Below are positions 50,043 to 58,107 of a DNA stretch of 64,000 bases, piece by piece. Position 1 is the stretch's first letter; every line of letters starts with the position of its first letter. The notes beneath the pieces were generated by a model, which worked only from the letters and a program-made list of their open reading frames with translations, was not told the origin of the DNA and ran no database searches. Source of the stretch: an uncultured Eubacteriales bacterium (GTDB lineage Bacteria; Bacillota; Clostridia; Oscillospirales; UBA644); assembly GCA_934501435.1 (NCBI GenBank), contig CAKSTW010000003.1, forward strand, positions 1 through 64,000, given 5' to 3'. A program made the position numbers and the translations under genes.

Positions 50043-51772
50043 TACTTTTCCTCCTTTCTGTCGTTCTGCGAATAGTATATTTCCTGATATTCGCTGTTAT
50101 TTGAAAGCAGTTCGTCGTGCGTTCCGACGCCCGTTATCTTTCCGTCGTCGAGAACAACTATCATATCGGCGTCTCTGACGGAGGATATCCTCTGCGCAAT
50201 TATTATCTTTGTGGAGTCGGAAAGTTCGTTTGTAAACGCTTTTCTTATATTTGCCTCGGTTGCGGTATCGACGGCGCTTGTCGAGTCGTCGAGAATTATT
50301 ATTTTCGGTTTTTTCAGGAGCGCGCGGGCAATGCAAAGTCGCTGTTTCTGACCGCCCGAGACGTTCGTTCCTCCCTGGTCGAGGACCGTATCGTAACCGT
50401 CGGGGAAACTCTTGACAAACGCGTCCGCCTGCGCCGACTTTGCGGCGTCTTCCATTTCTTCGTCGGTAGCCTCTCCGTCGCCCCAGCGCAGGTTTTCGGC
50501 AATAGTTCCCGAGAAAAGAACGTTTTTCTGCAAAACCATTCCGACGCCCTTACGCAGGTTTTCGATCGAATAATCCCTTACGTCAACGCCGTCGACCGTC
50601 ACGCTGCCCTCGTCGGTGTCGTAAAGCCGCGGGATAAGCGAAACAAGCGTCGTTTTTCCAGAGCCCGTCGAGCCGATTATTCCGACGGTCTTTCCTGCGG
50701 GAATTTTCAGGTTTATGTTATCAAGGACTTTACCCTCGCTGTTTTTATAGTAACGGAAGGAAACGTTCTTGAATTCGACGGCTCCCTTTGTCACGACAGC
50801 GTTTTTATCCGCAGTCTCATCGGTGATATCGACTTTTTCGTCAAGGACTTCCGAAATACGTCTGCCCGACGCCAGCGCTCTCGAAGAAAAGACAAAAAGC
50901 ATGGTAAGCATCATTACCGACATCAGTATCTGCGTTATGTAGTTTACAAGGGCGGTGAGATCTCCGAGAGACATCGAACCGACGACGACGTCGTTTCCGC
51001 CGAACCACATTACGGCAATCGTCGCGGCGTACATCATAAACATCATTACGGGCTGAATGAAAATCATGACGTTCATCGCGGCAAGTCCCGATTTTTTAAG
51101 GTCGGAATTCGACGCTCTGAATTTTTTATCTTCGTAATCTTCTCTTACGAAACTTTTGACGACCCTTACGTTAGTGATATTTTCCTGAATGTTGGAATTG
51201 AGTCTGTCGATCTTTGTCTGCATGCTTTGGAAAAGAGGGAAACCTTTCCTTATGCAGAAGAAAAGAACGACGCCCATTATCGGGATTATTACCGCCAGAA
51301 TAAGCGAAATTTTCGGACTTTTTATGATCGTCATTATAAGAGCGCCGATAAGCATTCCCGGAGCGCGCAGACACATACGCAGCAGCATATTGACAAAATT
51401 CTGCAGTTGGGTCACGTCGTTTGTAAGACGGGTGACAAGAGAACCCGTGGAAAATTTATCGATATTTGAAAAAGAGAATTTCTGAACCGACGTAAACAGG
51501 TCCTGCCGCAGATCCGTCGCGAAATTCACCGACGCTTTCGCACCGAAATATGCGCCTCCGACCCCGCCCGCAAGCATTAAAAGCGCCGTCACTATCATAA
51601 GGGCGCAGATCATTATGACAAAACCGTAGGAATTTTTCATAATTCCGCCGTCTATCATTTTAGAGAAAAGGTCGGGGATAAAAACCTCCCCCAGAACCTC
51701 CACTATCATGCAAAGAGGACCGACAAGGAAATACACCCAATAAGGTTTAATGTATTTAAGCCATCTTTTCAT
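50042..51772 (-). CDS. ABC exporter half-transporter, degenerate-site subunit
   Basis: 576 residues, six membrane helices then an ATPase. Walker A GSTGSGKTT is near 370 and the signature VSGGQKQRL near 475. Walker B reads IIILDDSTSAVD, with Asp where the catalytic Glu is usual, as in the degenerate site of heterodimeric exporters such as TM287/288 and BmrCD. It therefore needs the partner encoded just downstream. The gene overlaps marR-type gene by 4 nt (ATGA). Confidence 0.9.
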   Translation of the reverse strand: MKRWLKYIKPYWVYFLVGPLCMIVEVLGEVFIPDLFSKMIDGGIMKNSYGFVIMICALMIVTALLMLAGGVGGAYFGAKASVNFATDLRQDLFTSVQKFSFSNIDKFSTGSLVTRLTNDVTQLQNFVNMLLRMCLRAPGMLIGALIMTIIKSPKISLILAVIIPIMGVVLFFCIRKGFPLFQSMQTKIDRLNSNIQENITNVRVVKSFVREDYEDKKFRASNSDLKKSGLAAMNVMIFIQPVMMFMMYAATIAVMWFGGNDVVVGSMSLGDLTALVNYITQILMSVMMLTMLFVFSSRALASGRRISEVLDEKVDITDETADKNAVVTKGAVEFKNVSFRYYKNSEGKVLDNINLKIPAGKTVGIIGSTGSGKTTLVSLIPRLYDTDEGSVTVDGVDVRDYSIENLRKGVGMVLQKNVLFSGTIAENLRWGDGEATDEEMEDAAKSAQADAFVKSFPDGYDTVLDQGGTNVSGGQKQRLCIARALLKKPKIIILDDSTSAVDTATEANIRKAFTNELSDSTKIIIAQRISSVRDADMIVVLDDGKITGVGTHDELLSNNSEYQEIYYSQNDRKEEK

Positions 51773-52230
51773 ATATCAAAATCCTTTCCGAGAAGTTCCG
51801 AAAGATTATCGGATATTCTCATAATGTAAGAGTCGAGAGTTTTCTTTTCTTCCGGCGAAAAGCCGTCAAGCGACTGTTTGTCGACTTCCGAAAAGACTTT
51901 CTTTCCGCGTTCGAGGACCTCAAGCCCCTCTTCCGTGATCACCGTTTTGTTGAACCTGCCGTCCTCTTCGGAGGGTTCGCGTTTTATATATCCCCCGTTT
52001 TCGAGTTTTTTTAACGACACGGCGACCGCCGCAGGGGAAATTTTAAGTATTTTTGCAATTTCCTTTTGGGAAATATCGCCGCAGGACGCCGCAAGCGCCC
52101 CCAAAATATGATGCTGACTGCCGTGGATCGGGATATCCGACATTCCGTTTTCGACGGCGGTTCGGTGTTTCCTTGCAACTACCATGAATTTCCACATAAG
52201 TCTGTATTCGTCGAACTTTTTAATATTCAT
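51769..52230 (-). CDS. MarR-family regulator of the ABC exporter
   Basis: 153 residues. Winged helix: SQKEIAKILKISPAAVAVSLKKLENGGYIKREPSEEDGRFNKTVITEEG is complete, with the beta-wing R-x-x-x-x-x-DGR. Helical dimerisation regions lie at both ends. It is first in a three-gene operon with the exporter and most likely represses it, releasing on binding a small ligand. A palindromic site lies at the expected transcription start. The start at 52228-52230 follows GGAGGCAGTT. Confidence 0.9.
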   Translation of the reverse strand: MNIKKFDEYRLMWKFMVVARKHRTAVENGMSDIPIHGSQHHILGALAASCGDISQKEIAKILKISPAAVAVSLKKLENGGYIKREPSEEDGRFNKTVITEEGLEVLERGKKVFSEVDKQSLDGFSPEEKKTLDSYIMRISDNLSELLGKDFDI

Positions 52231-52246
52231 AACTGCCTCCGAATAG

Positions 52247-52258
52247 TTAATGCGTTAA
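52247..52258 (-). promoter_or_regulatory. Likely MarR operator
   Basis: Dyad TTAA-TGCG-TTAA immediately downstream of the -10 of the marR-type promoter, where bound repressor would cover the start point. Confidence 0.55.
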
Positions 52259-52260
52259 TT

Positions 52261-52289
52261 ATTATATTGTCCTGTTCCCCGTTTGTCAA
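52261..52289 (-). promoter_or_regulatory. Promoter of the MarR/ABC exporter operon
   Basis: Minus strand: consensus -35 TTGACA (52284-52289), 17-bp spacer, consensus -10 TATAAT (52261-52266); one of the strongest promoters in the window, fitting repressor control. Confidence 0.8.
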
Positions 52290-52377
52290 CCGTTTTGTAT
52301 GAAAAATTGCATTTTGTTCACCTTATTCCCGAAAATGAAAAAAATATCGGCAAAAAACGCACATATATAAAACGCTA

Positions 52378-52406
52378 TTGAAAAAATGATAAAATTGTGA
52401 TATACT
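52378..52406 (+). promoter_or_regulatory. Promoter of the dxr operon
   Basis: -35 TTGAAA (52378-52383), 17-bp spacer, -10 TATACT (52401-52406). The Shine-Dalgarno GGAGG follows before the ATG at 52440. Confidence 0.72.
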
Positions 52407-52439
52407 GTATATGTATGATAATGCACTTCGGAGGAAACG

Positions 52440-53606
52440 ATGGAAAAAGAATACGGAGCGATTGCAATTTTAGGGTCTACCGGTTCTATCGGGACTCAGA
52501 CTTTAGATGTTGCAAGGCAGCTTAATATAAAGGTCGCGGCTCTGTCGGCAAACGAAAATATCGACCTTCTCGAAACGCAGATAAGGGAATTTCTGCCGGA
52601 GACAGCCGCGGTTTTCAATGAAAAACAGGCGGCGGAACTCAGACGGCGCGTTGCAGATACAAAAACCAAAATAGTCGGAGGGCTTTCGGGACTGTGCGAA
52701 GCGGCAACGGCGCAAAGCGCCGAAACGGTCGTTACGGCAGTTTCCGGAATGATAGGCCTTATTCCGACGGTTGACGCGATAAAGGCGCGTAAAAAAATTG
52801 CGCTTGCAAACAAGGAAACGCTTGTCGTTGCAGGAGAAATAATAATGCCGCTCGCAAAGGAATACGGCGTCGAAATCCTTCCCGTGGACAGCGAACACAG
52901 CGCGATTTTCCAATGTCTTATGGCGACAAGACGAAAAGAAGACCTCGAAAAAGTTGTTCTTACCTGTTCGGGAGGTCCTTTTTTCGGCAAAAAACGCGAA
53001 GATCTTCTTCATATAACTCCCGACAAAGCGCTCGCCCACCCTACATGGAAAATGGGCAGAAAAATTTCTATCGACAGCGCGACTTTGATGAACAAGGGGC
53101 TTGAACTTATCGAAGCCTGCCATCTTTTCGACGTCAAACCGGAAGACGTCGAAATTCTTATCCACCGCGAAAGTATTATTCATTCGATGATAAAACTCCG
53201 GGACGGTTCCGTTATTTCGCAGATGTCGAACCCCGATATGCGTTTGCCGATAGAATTCGCGCTGACATATCCTTACCGCAGAGAGTCGAAGACACCCGGA
53301 CTTGATCTTGCGAAAATCACAAATCTTACATTTTATTCTCCCGACGAAGAGACGTTTACTTTGCTGCCGCTTTGCAGAAAAGCGATGAAAACGGGAGGCA
53401 GCGCCCCCTGTATCGTGAACGCCGCAAACGAAGAAGCGGTCGGTCTTTTCCTTGACAATAAAATTTCATTTACCGATATTTTCGACTGTGTTCAGCAGAT
53501 ATTCGAAACGGAAAAACCAGAAAAAGACGTCACGGTCGAAAGTCTTCTTGACTGCGAAAAGCGCGTAAGGCAAAGAGTAAGATTGCTTTTCGGTCCCAAC
53601 GAATAA
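52440..53606 (+). CDS. dxr: 1-deoxy-D-xylulose 5-phosphate reductoisomerase
   Basis: 388 residues, full length. It converts DXP to 2-C-methyl-D-erythritol 4-phosphate with NADPH, the first committed step of the MEP isoprenoid pathway. The NADPH-binding AILGSTGSIGTQTLDVA is at the N-terminus, ALANKETLV is the substrate loop, PVDSEHSAIFQCL carries the metal ligands, and SGGPFFGK is the flexible loop. No other MEP genes adjoin it; the IspD-like remnant at 40.6 kb is separate and broken. It is followed 17 nt later by the fused E1 gene. Confidence 0.97.
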   Translation: MEKEYGAIAILGSTGSIGTQTLDVARQLNIKVAALSANENIDLLETQIREFLPETAAVFNEKQAAELRRRVADTKTKIVGGLSGLCEAATAQSAETVVTAVSGMIGLIPTVDAIKARKKIALANKETLVVAGEIIMPLAKEYGVEILPVDSEHSAIFQCLMATRRKEDLEKVVLTCSGGPFFGKKREDLLHITPDKALAHPTWKMGRKISIDSATLMNKGLELIEACHLFDVKPEDVEILIHRESIIHSMIKLRDGSVISQMSNPDMRLPIEFALTYPYRRESKTPGLDLAKITNLTFYSPDEETFTLLPLCRKAMKTGGSAPCIVNAANEEAVGLFLDNKISFTDIFDCVQQIFETEKPEKDVTVESLLDCEKRVRQRVRLLFGPNE

Positions 53607-53623
53607 TAAAAACGAGGCTTGTA

Positions 53624-55975
53624 ATGATATTCAATCATTCCTATAAGGACGCCCGTAAAAAGCGGACGATAACTTTCAGAGATATAAAAGTCAACGAGAG
53701 CGACGAGACCGTAAAGTCGGCGTTCGAAAAGAAGGTCTTTTCCAAAGAAGACCTTAAAAATATCTATGAAGATATGCTCTCGATACGTTTTTTCGAAGAG
53801 ATGCTCTGCGACATAAAAGAAAAAAAGGTCTATGCGGGAAAAAAGTTTTTCTTCGAGGGACCGTGTCACCTTGCGATAGGTCAGGAGGCGACCGCGGTTG
53901 CGGAAGCGTTCTATCTTGACGAAAACGACCTTATTTTCGGTTCGCACAGAAGCCACCACGAGGTTCTCGCAAAAGGTTTTTCCGCGATCCGGAAAATGAC
54001 CGATAAAAAACTTTCCGAAATTCTCAGCGCCGAAGAGAATTCGGCGACATACAACGCAATCCGCAAAGAATTCCCGTCGGACGATATAAAAACGACCGCG
54101 CGCCGTTTCTTTATTTTCGGAATTCTTTCCGATATCTTTGCAAAAACGACCGGTTTTTGCGGAGGAGTTGCGGGGTCGATGCACATTTTCTTCCCGCCGT
54201 TCGGAATTTTCCCGTCAAACGCGATAGTCGGAGCGTCAGCGTCCATTGCCGCAGGGGCGGCTCTTTTTAAGAAATTGCAGAAGAAAAAGGGCGTGGTCAT
54301 CGCAAATCTCGGCGACGGCGCCGCGGGCAGAGGTCCCGTTTTCGAGGCGATGAACTTTGCTTCGATGAAGCAGTTCGACTCTTTCTGGGAAGAAGGCTAT
54401 AACGGAGGGCTGCCGCTTTTATTTAATTTCAGCAATAACTATTACGGAATGAACGCCGATACCGAAAACGAAACGATGTCCTTTTCGGGCGACGTCGCAC
54501 GAGTCGGAGCGTTCGAAGAAAAGGGAATGAACGCCGAGAAAGTCGACGGCTGGAATATTCCCGCGCTTGCCGACGCATATAAGCGCAAATTCGCAGAGAT
54601 GAAAGAGGGCAAAGGCCCCTGTCTTATCGAGGCGACGACCTACCGTCTTTGCGGTCATTCGGTAAACGACGATCAACGATACAGAAGCAGAGAAGAAGTC
54701 GAAGAGTGGAGCGCGCACGACCCGCTTTCGGCTTTTCCGAAAGACCTCGAAGACGCGGGAATTTTCACTGCGGCGGAATTAAAGGAAATTCGAGAAAAAG
54801 CGCTCTTTGAAAACGACAGAATTTTCGAAATGGCGTCGGACGAAAAGATCGCACCTTATATAGATTTTGAAAATAACGAAAATTACATAGCGGATAAAGT
54901 TTTCAATAAAGAGGACTATGTTCCCGTTTCAGACAATACGCCCGAAGTTCTCTGCAAAAAAGAAGAGATAGGCAGAATAAAAGCGATAAGGGAAAAAGAC
55001 AATTACGAGATGCGCGACGCGCTTTTCGAAGCGATAGCCGACGGATTTTATTCCGACCCGACCTTTATTGCCTGCGGAGAAGACATCAGGGGCTGGAACA
55101 CCGCAACTTCCGTTTACGGAGGTTTCGAAAACGTTCTTCCCCGTCACAGGTTCTTCAATATCCCGATTTCAGAAGCCGCAATGGTCGGCGTAGGCGTCGG
55201 ATATGCGATGTGCGGCGGAAAAATTCTGCTTGAAATGATGTATTCCGACTTTATCGGCTGCGCGGGCGACGAAATAATAAATCAGGCGGCAAAATGGCAG
55301 AGTTTAAGTTTCGGAAGACTGTCGCTGCCGTTAATTCTTCACGTTCCCGTCGGTTTTGACTACGGAGCGCAGCATTCCCAGGATCTTTCGGGAATAACCG
55401 CTCACGTTCCGGGGCTCAAAGTCGTTTATCCCGCAACGCCCTACGAGGCAAAGGGAATGATGGCGCGGGCGTTAAAGGAAAACAACCCCGTGGTCTTTTT
55501 CGAGAGCAAACGGCTCCGCGGCAAAAAAGAAGAGTTCCGCAAAAAAGAGGAACTCGAAAAATATTATAAATATCCGACAGGAAGTGCGGAAATTATAAAA
55601 GAAGGAAAGGACGTCACGCTGCTTTCCATAGGCGCCCCCCTTTACAGAACGCTTGACGCCGCGAAAATTCTTGAAGAAAAAGGCATTTCGGCGGAAGTTA
55701 TCGACGCCGTAAGCCTTGTTCCGTTCGGGCTTGAAAAGGTATTGAATTCAGTCAGAAAGACGAAAAAAATACTTATCGTAAGCGACGCGGCGGACAGAGG
55801 TTCGTATACAAAGGAACTTTCGCACGAAATAACCGAAAAAGCATTTTCGTATCTCGAAAAACCGCCCGTCACATTAGGCGCAAAGAACCATATAGTTCCC
55901 GCTTACGAATATGACGGATACCATTTTCCGAGCGCCGAAAAAATCGCAAAAACCGTAACGGAAAAATTATTCTGA
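53624..55975 (+). CDS. Fused alpha-beta E1 component of a 2-oxoacid/acetoin-type dehydrogenase
   Basis: 783 residues. An E1-alpha half (about 30-400) has the TPP motif GDGAAGRGPVFEAMNFA near 229 running to FSNNYYG near 269. An E1-beta half (about 455-783) has GEDIRGWNTATSVYGG, IPISEAAMVGVGVGYAM and HSQDLSGITAHVPGLKVVYP. The two are normally separate chains in Firmicutes. It should decarboxylate a 2-oxoacid (pyruvate or branched chain) or cleave acetoin. No lipoyl E2 or E3 gene is nearby, so either those lie elsewhere or it works with another acceptor. The gene starts 17 nt after dxr and ends at a strong terminator. Confidence 0.85.
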   Translation: MIFNHSYKDARKKRTITFRDIKVNESDETVKSAFEKKVFSKEDLKNIYEDMLSIRFFEEMLCDIKEKKVYAGKKFFFEGPCHLAIGQEATAVAEAFYLDENDLIFGSHRSHHEVLAKGFSAIRKMTDKKLSEILSAEENSATYNAIRKEFPSDDIKTTARRFFIFGILSDIFAKTTGFCGGVAGSMHIFFPPFGIFPSNAIVGASASIAAGAALFKKLQKKKGVVIANLGDGAAGRGPVFEAMNFASMKQFDSFWEEGYNGGLPLLFNFSNNYYGMNADTENETMSFSGDVARVGAFEEKGMNAEKVDGWNIPALADAYKRKFAEMKEGKGPCLIEATTYRLCGHSVNDDQRYRSREEVEEWSAHDPLSAFPKDLEDAGIFTAAELKEIREKALFENDRIFEMASDEKIAPYIDFENNENYIADKVFNKEDYVPVSDNTPEVLCKKEEIGRIKAIREKDNYEMRDALFEAIADGFYSDPTFIACGEDIRGWNTATSVYGGFENVLPRHRFFNIPISEAAMVGVGVGYAMCGGKILLEMMYSDFIGCAGDEIINQAAKWQSLSFGRLSLPLILHVPVGFDYGAQHSQDLSGITAHVPGLKVVYPATPYEAKGMMARALKENNPVVFFESKRLRGKKEEFRKKEELEKYYKYPTGSAEIIKEGKDVTLLSIGAPLYRTLDAAKILEEKGISAEVIDAVSLVPFGLEKVLNSVRKTKKILIVSDAADRGSYTKELSHEITEKAFSYLEKPPVTLGAKNHIVPAYEYDGYHFPSAEKIAKTVTEKLF

Positions 55976-55979
55976 TATG

Positions 55980-56009
55980 AAAAGGACTGTCTGAGACAGT
56001 CCTTTTTTT
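55980..56009. terminator. Bidirectional terminator between convergent genes
   Basis: AAAGGACTGTCTGAGACAGTCCTTT with A and T flanks, serving both the E1 gene (+) and the PHP gene (-). Confidence 0.88.
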
Positions 56010-57024
56010 ACATTATGTCTTTAACTTCGTAAGCCCTCGTATCGGCGCATTTTCCGTCAAAACCGACGACTGTGAACCTGACGAAAATATCGTTTTCCGC
56101 GGCGGCGAAAATCGCTTCGGTAACACCTTTTTTATTTTCTGCGGCGACTCGCTCACCTCTGCGGTTGCCCGCTTTTAAGAATATTTCTCTTGCGGGGGAA
56201 GTTTCGATATGATATTTTCCGTCTTCGTACCAGAGATTTTTTATCTGCGGACCGAGAGAGGAATAGCAGTTCCCGTTTTCAAGAGCCGAAATAACGCTTT
56301 CATATTTAAGTTCGGGCGCAAGAATATAAGTCATTCCGCCGAAAGAATCGTCGGGGTGATCGGGGCGGTTATGGTTGTCGTCGCCCGCAACCGGAAAATA
56401 ACGTCTGCCGAGCCAGAGAAGATCATCGTAGATCGGAATATCGTAGTTATCCTTACCCTCAAGATATGAAGTGTGGTTATAAATTTCAAAGCCGTCGAGT
56501 CCTTCAAGCTGCGAAACGGTCGCAACGCTTTCTCTCGACCAGCCTATATGGTTATAAATTACAAGAAAGCCGTCGTTTTTCGCAGTCTTTATCATATCGT
56601 TTATGCCGTCGACGGAATAGACCCTGTTATATTCGCCGTTTCCGAAATACAGTTTTTTGCTGACGAATTTATCGACCGTTTCGTCCGAAAAATACCAGAG
56701 ATAACCGGGGTGAAAACAGGTCGCCTTTTGATTTTCTTTGTCTTTTGCGATAACTCCGAGATGAGTTACTTTATAAAAGCCGTTTTCGTCCATCGGCGCT
56801 TCGACCGAAATTTCCGACGCGTTAAGGGCAAGAAACCTGTCGTCGGTAAGGTCGTTATGATTGTAAAAGACCTCGTGGTCGGTAAAGGCGATTATCGAAT
56901 ACCCCTTTTCGGAATACCGCTCCTTGAGTTCTTCGGGCGTAAGATTGCCGTCGGAACAGGTCGAGTGACAGTGAAGATTTGCTTTATACTGATTTCCGTT
57001 TTCGGGAAAAAGAAATTTTTTCAT
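56008..57024 (-). CDS. PHP-domain metal-dependent phosphoesterase
   Basis: 338 residues. Complete PHP motifs: NLHCHSTCSDG (17-27), AFTDHEVFYNH, LNASEISVEAP, VIYNHIGWSR and GDDNHNRPD. The last 80 residues form a beta-rich extra domain (IKNLWYEDGKYHIETSPAREIFLKAGN). There is no signal peptide, so it is cytosolic. Likely a phosphatase or phosphodiesterase on a small molecule; the substrate is not evident. The mRNA leader of about 175 nt is a long inverted-repeat element, unique in this window. Confidence 0.82.
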   Translation of the reverse strand: MKKFLFPENGNQYKANLHCHSTCSDGNLTPEELKERYSEKGYSIIAFTDHEVFYNHNDLTDDRFLALNASEISVEAPMDENGFYKVTHLGVIAKDKENQKATCFHPGYLWYFSDETVDKFVSKKLYFGNGEYNRVYSVDGINDMIKTAKNDGFLVIYNHIGWSRESVATVSQLEGLDGFEIYNHTSYLEGKDNYDIPIYDDLLWLGRRYFPVAGDDNHNRPDHPDDSFGGMTYILAPELKYESVISALENGNCYSSLGPQIKNLWYEDGKYHIETSPAREIFLKAGNRRGERVAAENKKGVTEAIFAAAENDIFVRFTVVGFDGKCADTRAYEVKDIM

Positions 57025-57045
57025 ATTGCGCTCCTTTCGTATCGG

Positions 57046-57201
57046 GCAGAGAAAACTCGAACTTTTATCGCCCGACGCCGGCTCTTTTCGGGACTGTTCC
57101 CCTTTTCGCCTTGTCGGGCTGTTTGTATTTACAAGCTTTCTGCGAAAGTCAGGACGAAAATCAGTCCGTCAAAACCGATAAGAGTTCGACTTTTCTCTGC
57201 C
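57046..57201 (-). repeat. Inverted-repeat leader element of the PHP gene
   Basis: About 155 bp. The outer arms (57046-57070 and 57176-57200) are inverted copies with two mismatches over 25 nt: GCAGAGAAAA, one variable base, TCGAACT, then TTATCG. Inside, GCCCGAC pairs with GTCGGGC, enclosing GGC/GCC and GGG/CCC steps with A-rich internal loops. The promoter at 57209-57237 would start transcription right at the first arm, and the second arm ends about 10 nt before the Shine-Dalgarno. A block around 57065-57091 matches copy A near 27818-27846. Confidence 0.72.
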
Positions 57202-57208
57202 TATCGCT

Positions 57209-57237
57209 ATTTTAACAAAAAATATTCTTTATGTCAA
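57209..57237 (-). promoter_or_regulatory. Promoter of the PHP gene
   Basis: Minus strand: -35 TTGACA (57232-57237), 17-bp spacer, -10 TAAAAT (57209-57214). It lies upstream of the inverted-repeat element, so the element is transcribed as the mRNA leader. Confidence 0.72.
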
Positions 57238-57265
57238 TAAAAAAACGCCCTTTCGGGCGTTTTTT
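57238..57265 (-). terminator. Terminator of the right-end operon
   Basis: Minus strand: AACGCCCGAAAGGGCGTT then seven T, right at the stop of the amidohydrolase gene. Confidence 0.88.
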
Positions 57266-58107
57266 CAGTTCAATCGGAACGCTTTTTTCGCGTTTTCCGA
57301 AAACATTTTTTTATATTCTTCGTCGGTAAAGCCGAGCGAAAGGAAGGTGTCGGCCTCCGCTTTCGGCGACCACATCGGGTAGTCCGTTCCGAAAAGCACT
57401 CTGTCCGTTCCGAAAGTCTCGACATATTCCCTCGCCTTTCGCGGCGTGAGATATTGCGTTCCGGGAAGAACTTCGTCCTTTTCTATTGTCATTATGCTCG
57501 ACGAACTGTCGACATACAGGTTATCGGCTCTTGCAAGTTTTTTTGCGGCCTCGTCCCAGACCGACCAGCCGCCCATGTGAGCGGCGACGACGGTAAGCGA
57601 CGGAAAAGCGGAAAGCACCGGCAGGAGATTATCGGGGTTTGAGTTATTATAGCGCTTATCCCCTGCGTGAATGAGAATCGGAAGTCTGTATTCCTCGCAG
57701 AGGCGGTACATCTCAAAATGCCTTTTTTCGTCAACCCTGAAACGCTGGATATCGGGGTGAAGTTTTACTCCGTGAAGTCCGAGAGAAACTATCTCCTCAA
57801 CGTCGCGTTTCATATCGTCGCTGTCGGGGTGCAGCGTGCCGAGTCCCCACAAAGTATCGGGATATTTTCCGACGGTCTCCGCAATAAAATGATTTATAGA
57901 CGAGACCTGTTTCGGGGAAGTTGCGACCGACTGCACGACAAACGCGGATATTCCCGCTTTTTTACCCATAAGGATAAGGTTTTCGGCGACTCCGAGACCG
58001 TGGGCGTGCGTGTCGTAAAAGGTGTCGGTTCCCTGAACGGCTCTTGCGGCTATCTTTTCGGGGTAGATATGGCAATGAGCGTCAATGATGAAAAAACCGT
58101 TTTTCAC
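57265..58107 (-). CDS. Amidohydrolase_2 family TIM-barrel hydrolase/decarboxylase
   Basis: 280 residues. An N-terminal IIDAHCHIYP supplies the HxH metal site; GVKLHPDIQRF, ILIHAGDKR, TVVAAHMGGW and LFGTDYPMWSP complete the barrel signature of the amidohydrolase_2/ACMSD-like family. It may hydrolyse or decarboxylate a small organic acid. It overlaps the fusion-protein gene by 4 nt (ATGA), so it is part of the branched-chain-acid-type operon and is its last gene. No direct substrate clue. Confidence 0.82.
   Translation of the reverse strand: MKNGFFIIDAHCHIYPEKIAARAVQGTDTFYDTHAHGLGVAENLILMGKKAGISAFVVQSVATSPKQVSSINHFIAETVGKYPDTLWGLGTLHPDSDDMKRDVEEIVSLGLHGVKLHPDIQRFRVDEKRHFEMYRLCEEYRLPILIHAGDKRYNNSNPDNLLPVLSAFPSLTVVAAHMGGWSVWDEAAKKLARADNLYVDSSSSIMTIEKDEVLPGTQYLTPRKAREYVETFGTDRVLFGTDYPMWSPKAEADTFLSLGFTDEEYKKMFSENAKKAFRLN

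Noticed and set aside
50117..51469. 450-codon open frame on the plus strand
   Set aside because: Antisense shadow of the ABC exporter gene, which has all ATPase motifs.
57046..57201. Known riboswitch in the PHP leader
   Set aside because: The long near-perfect outer duplex and the inner loops do not match any riboswitch consensus I can recall.
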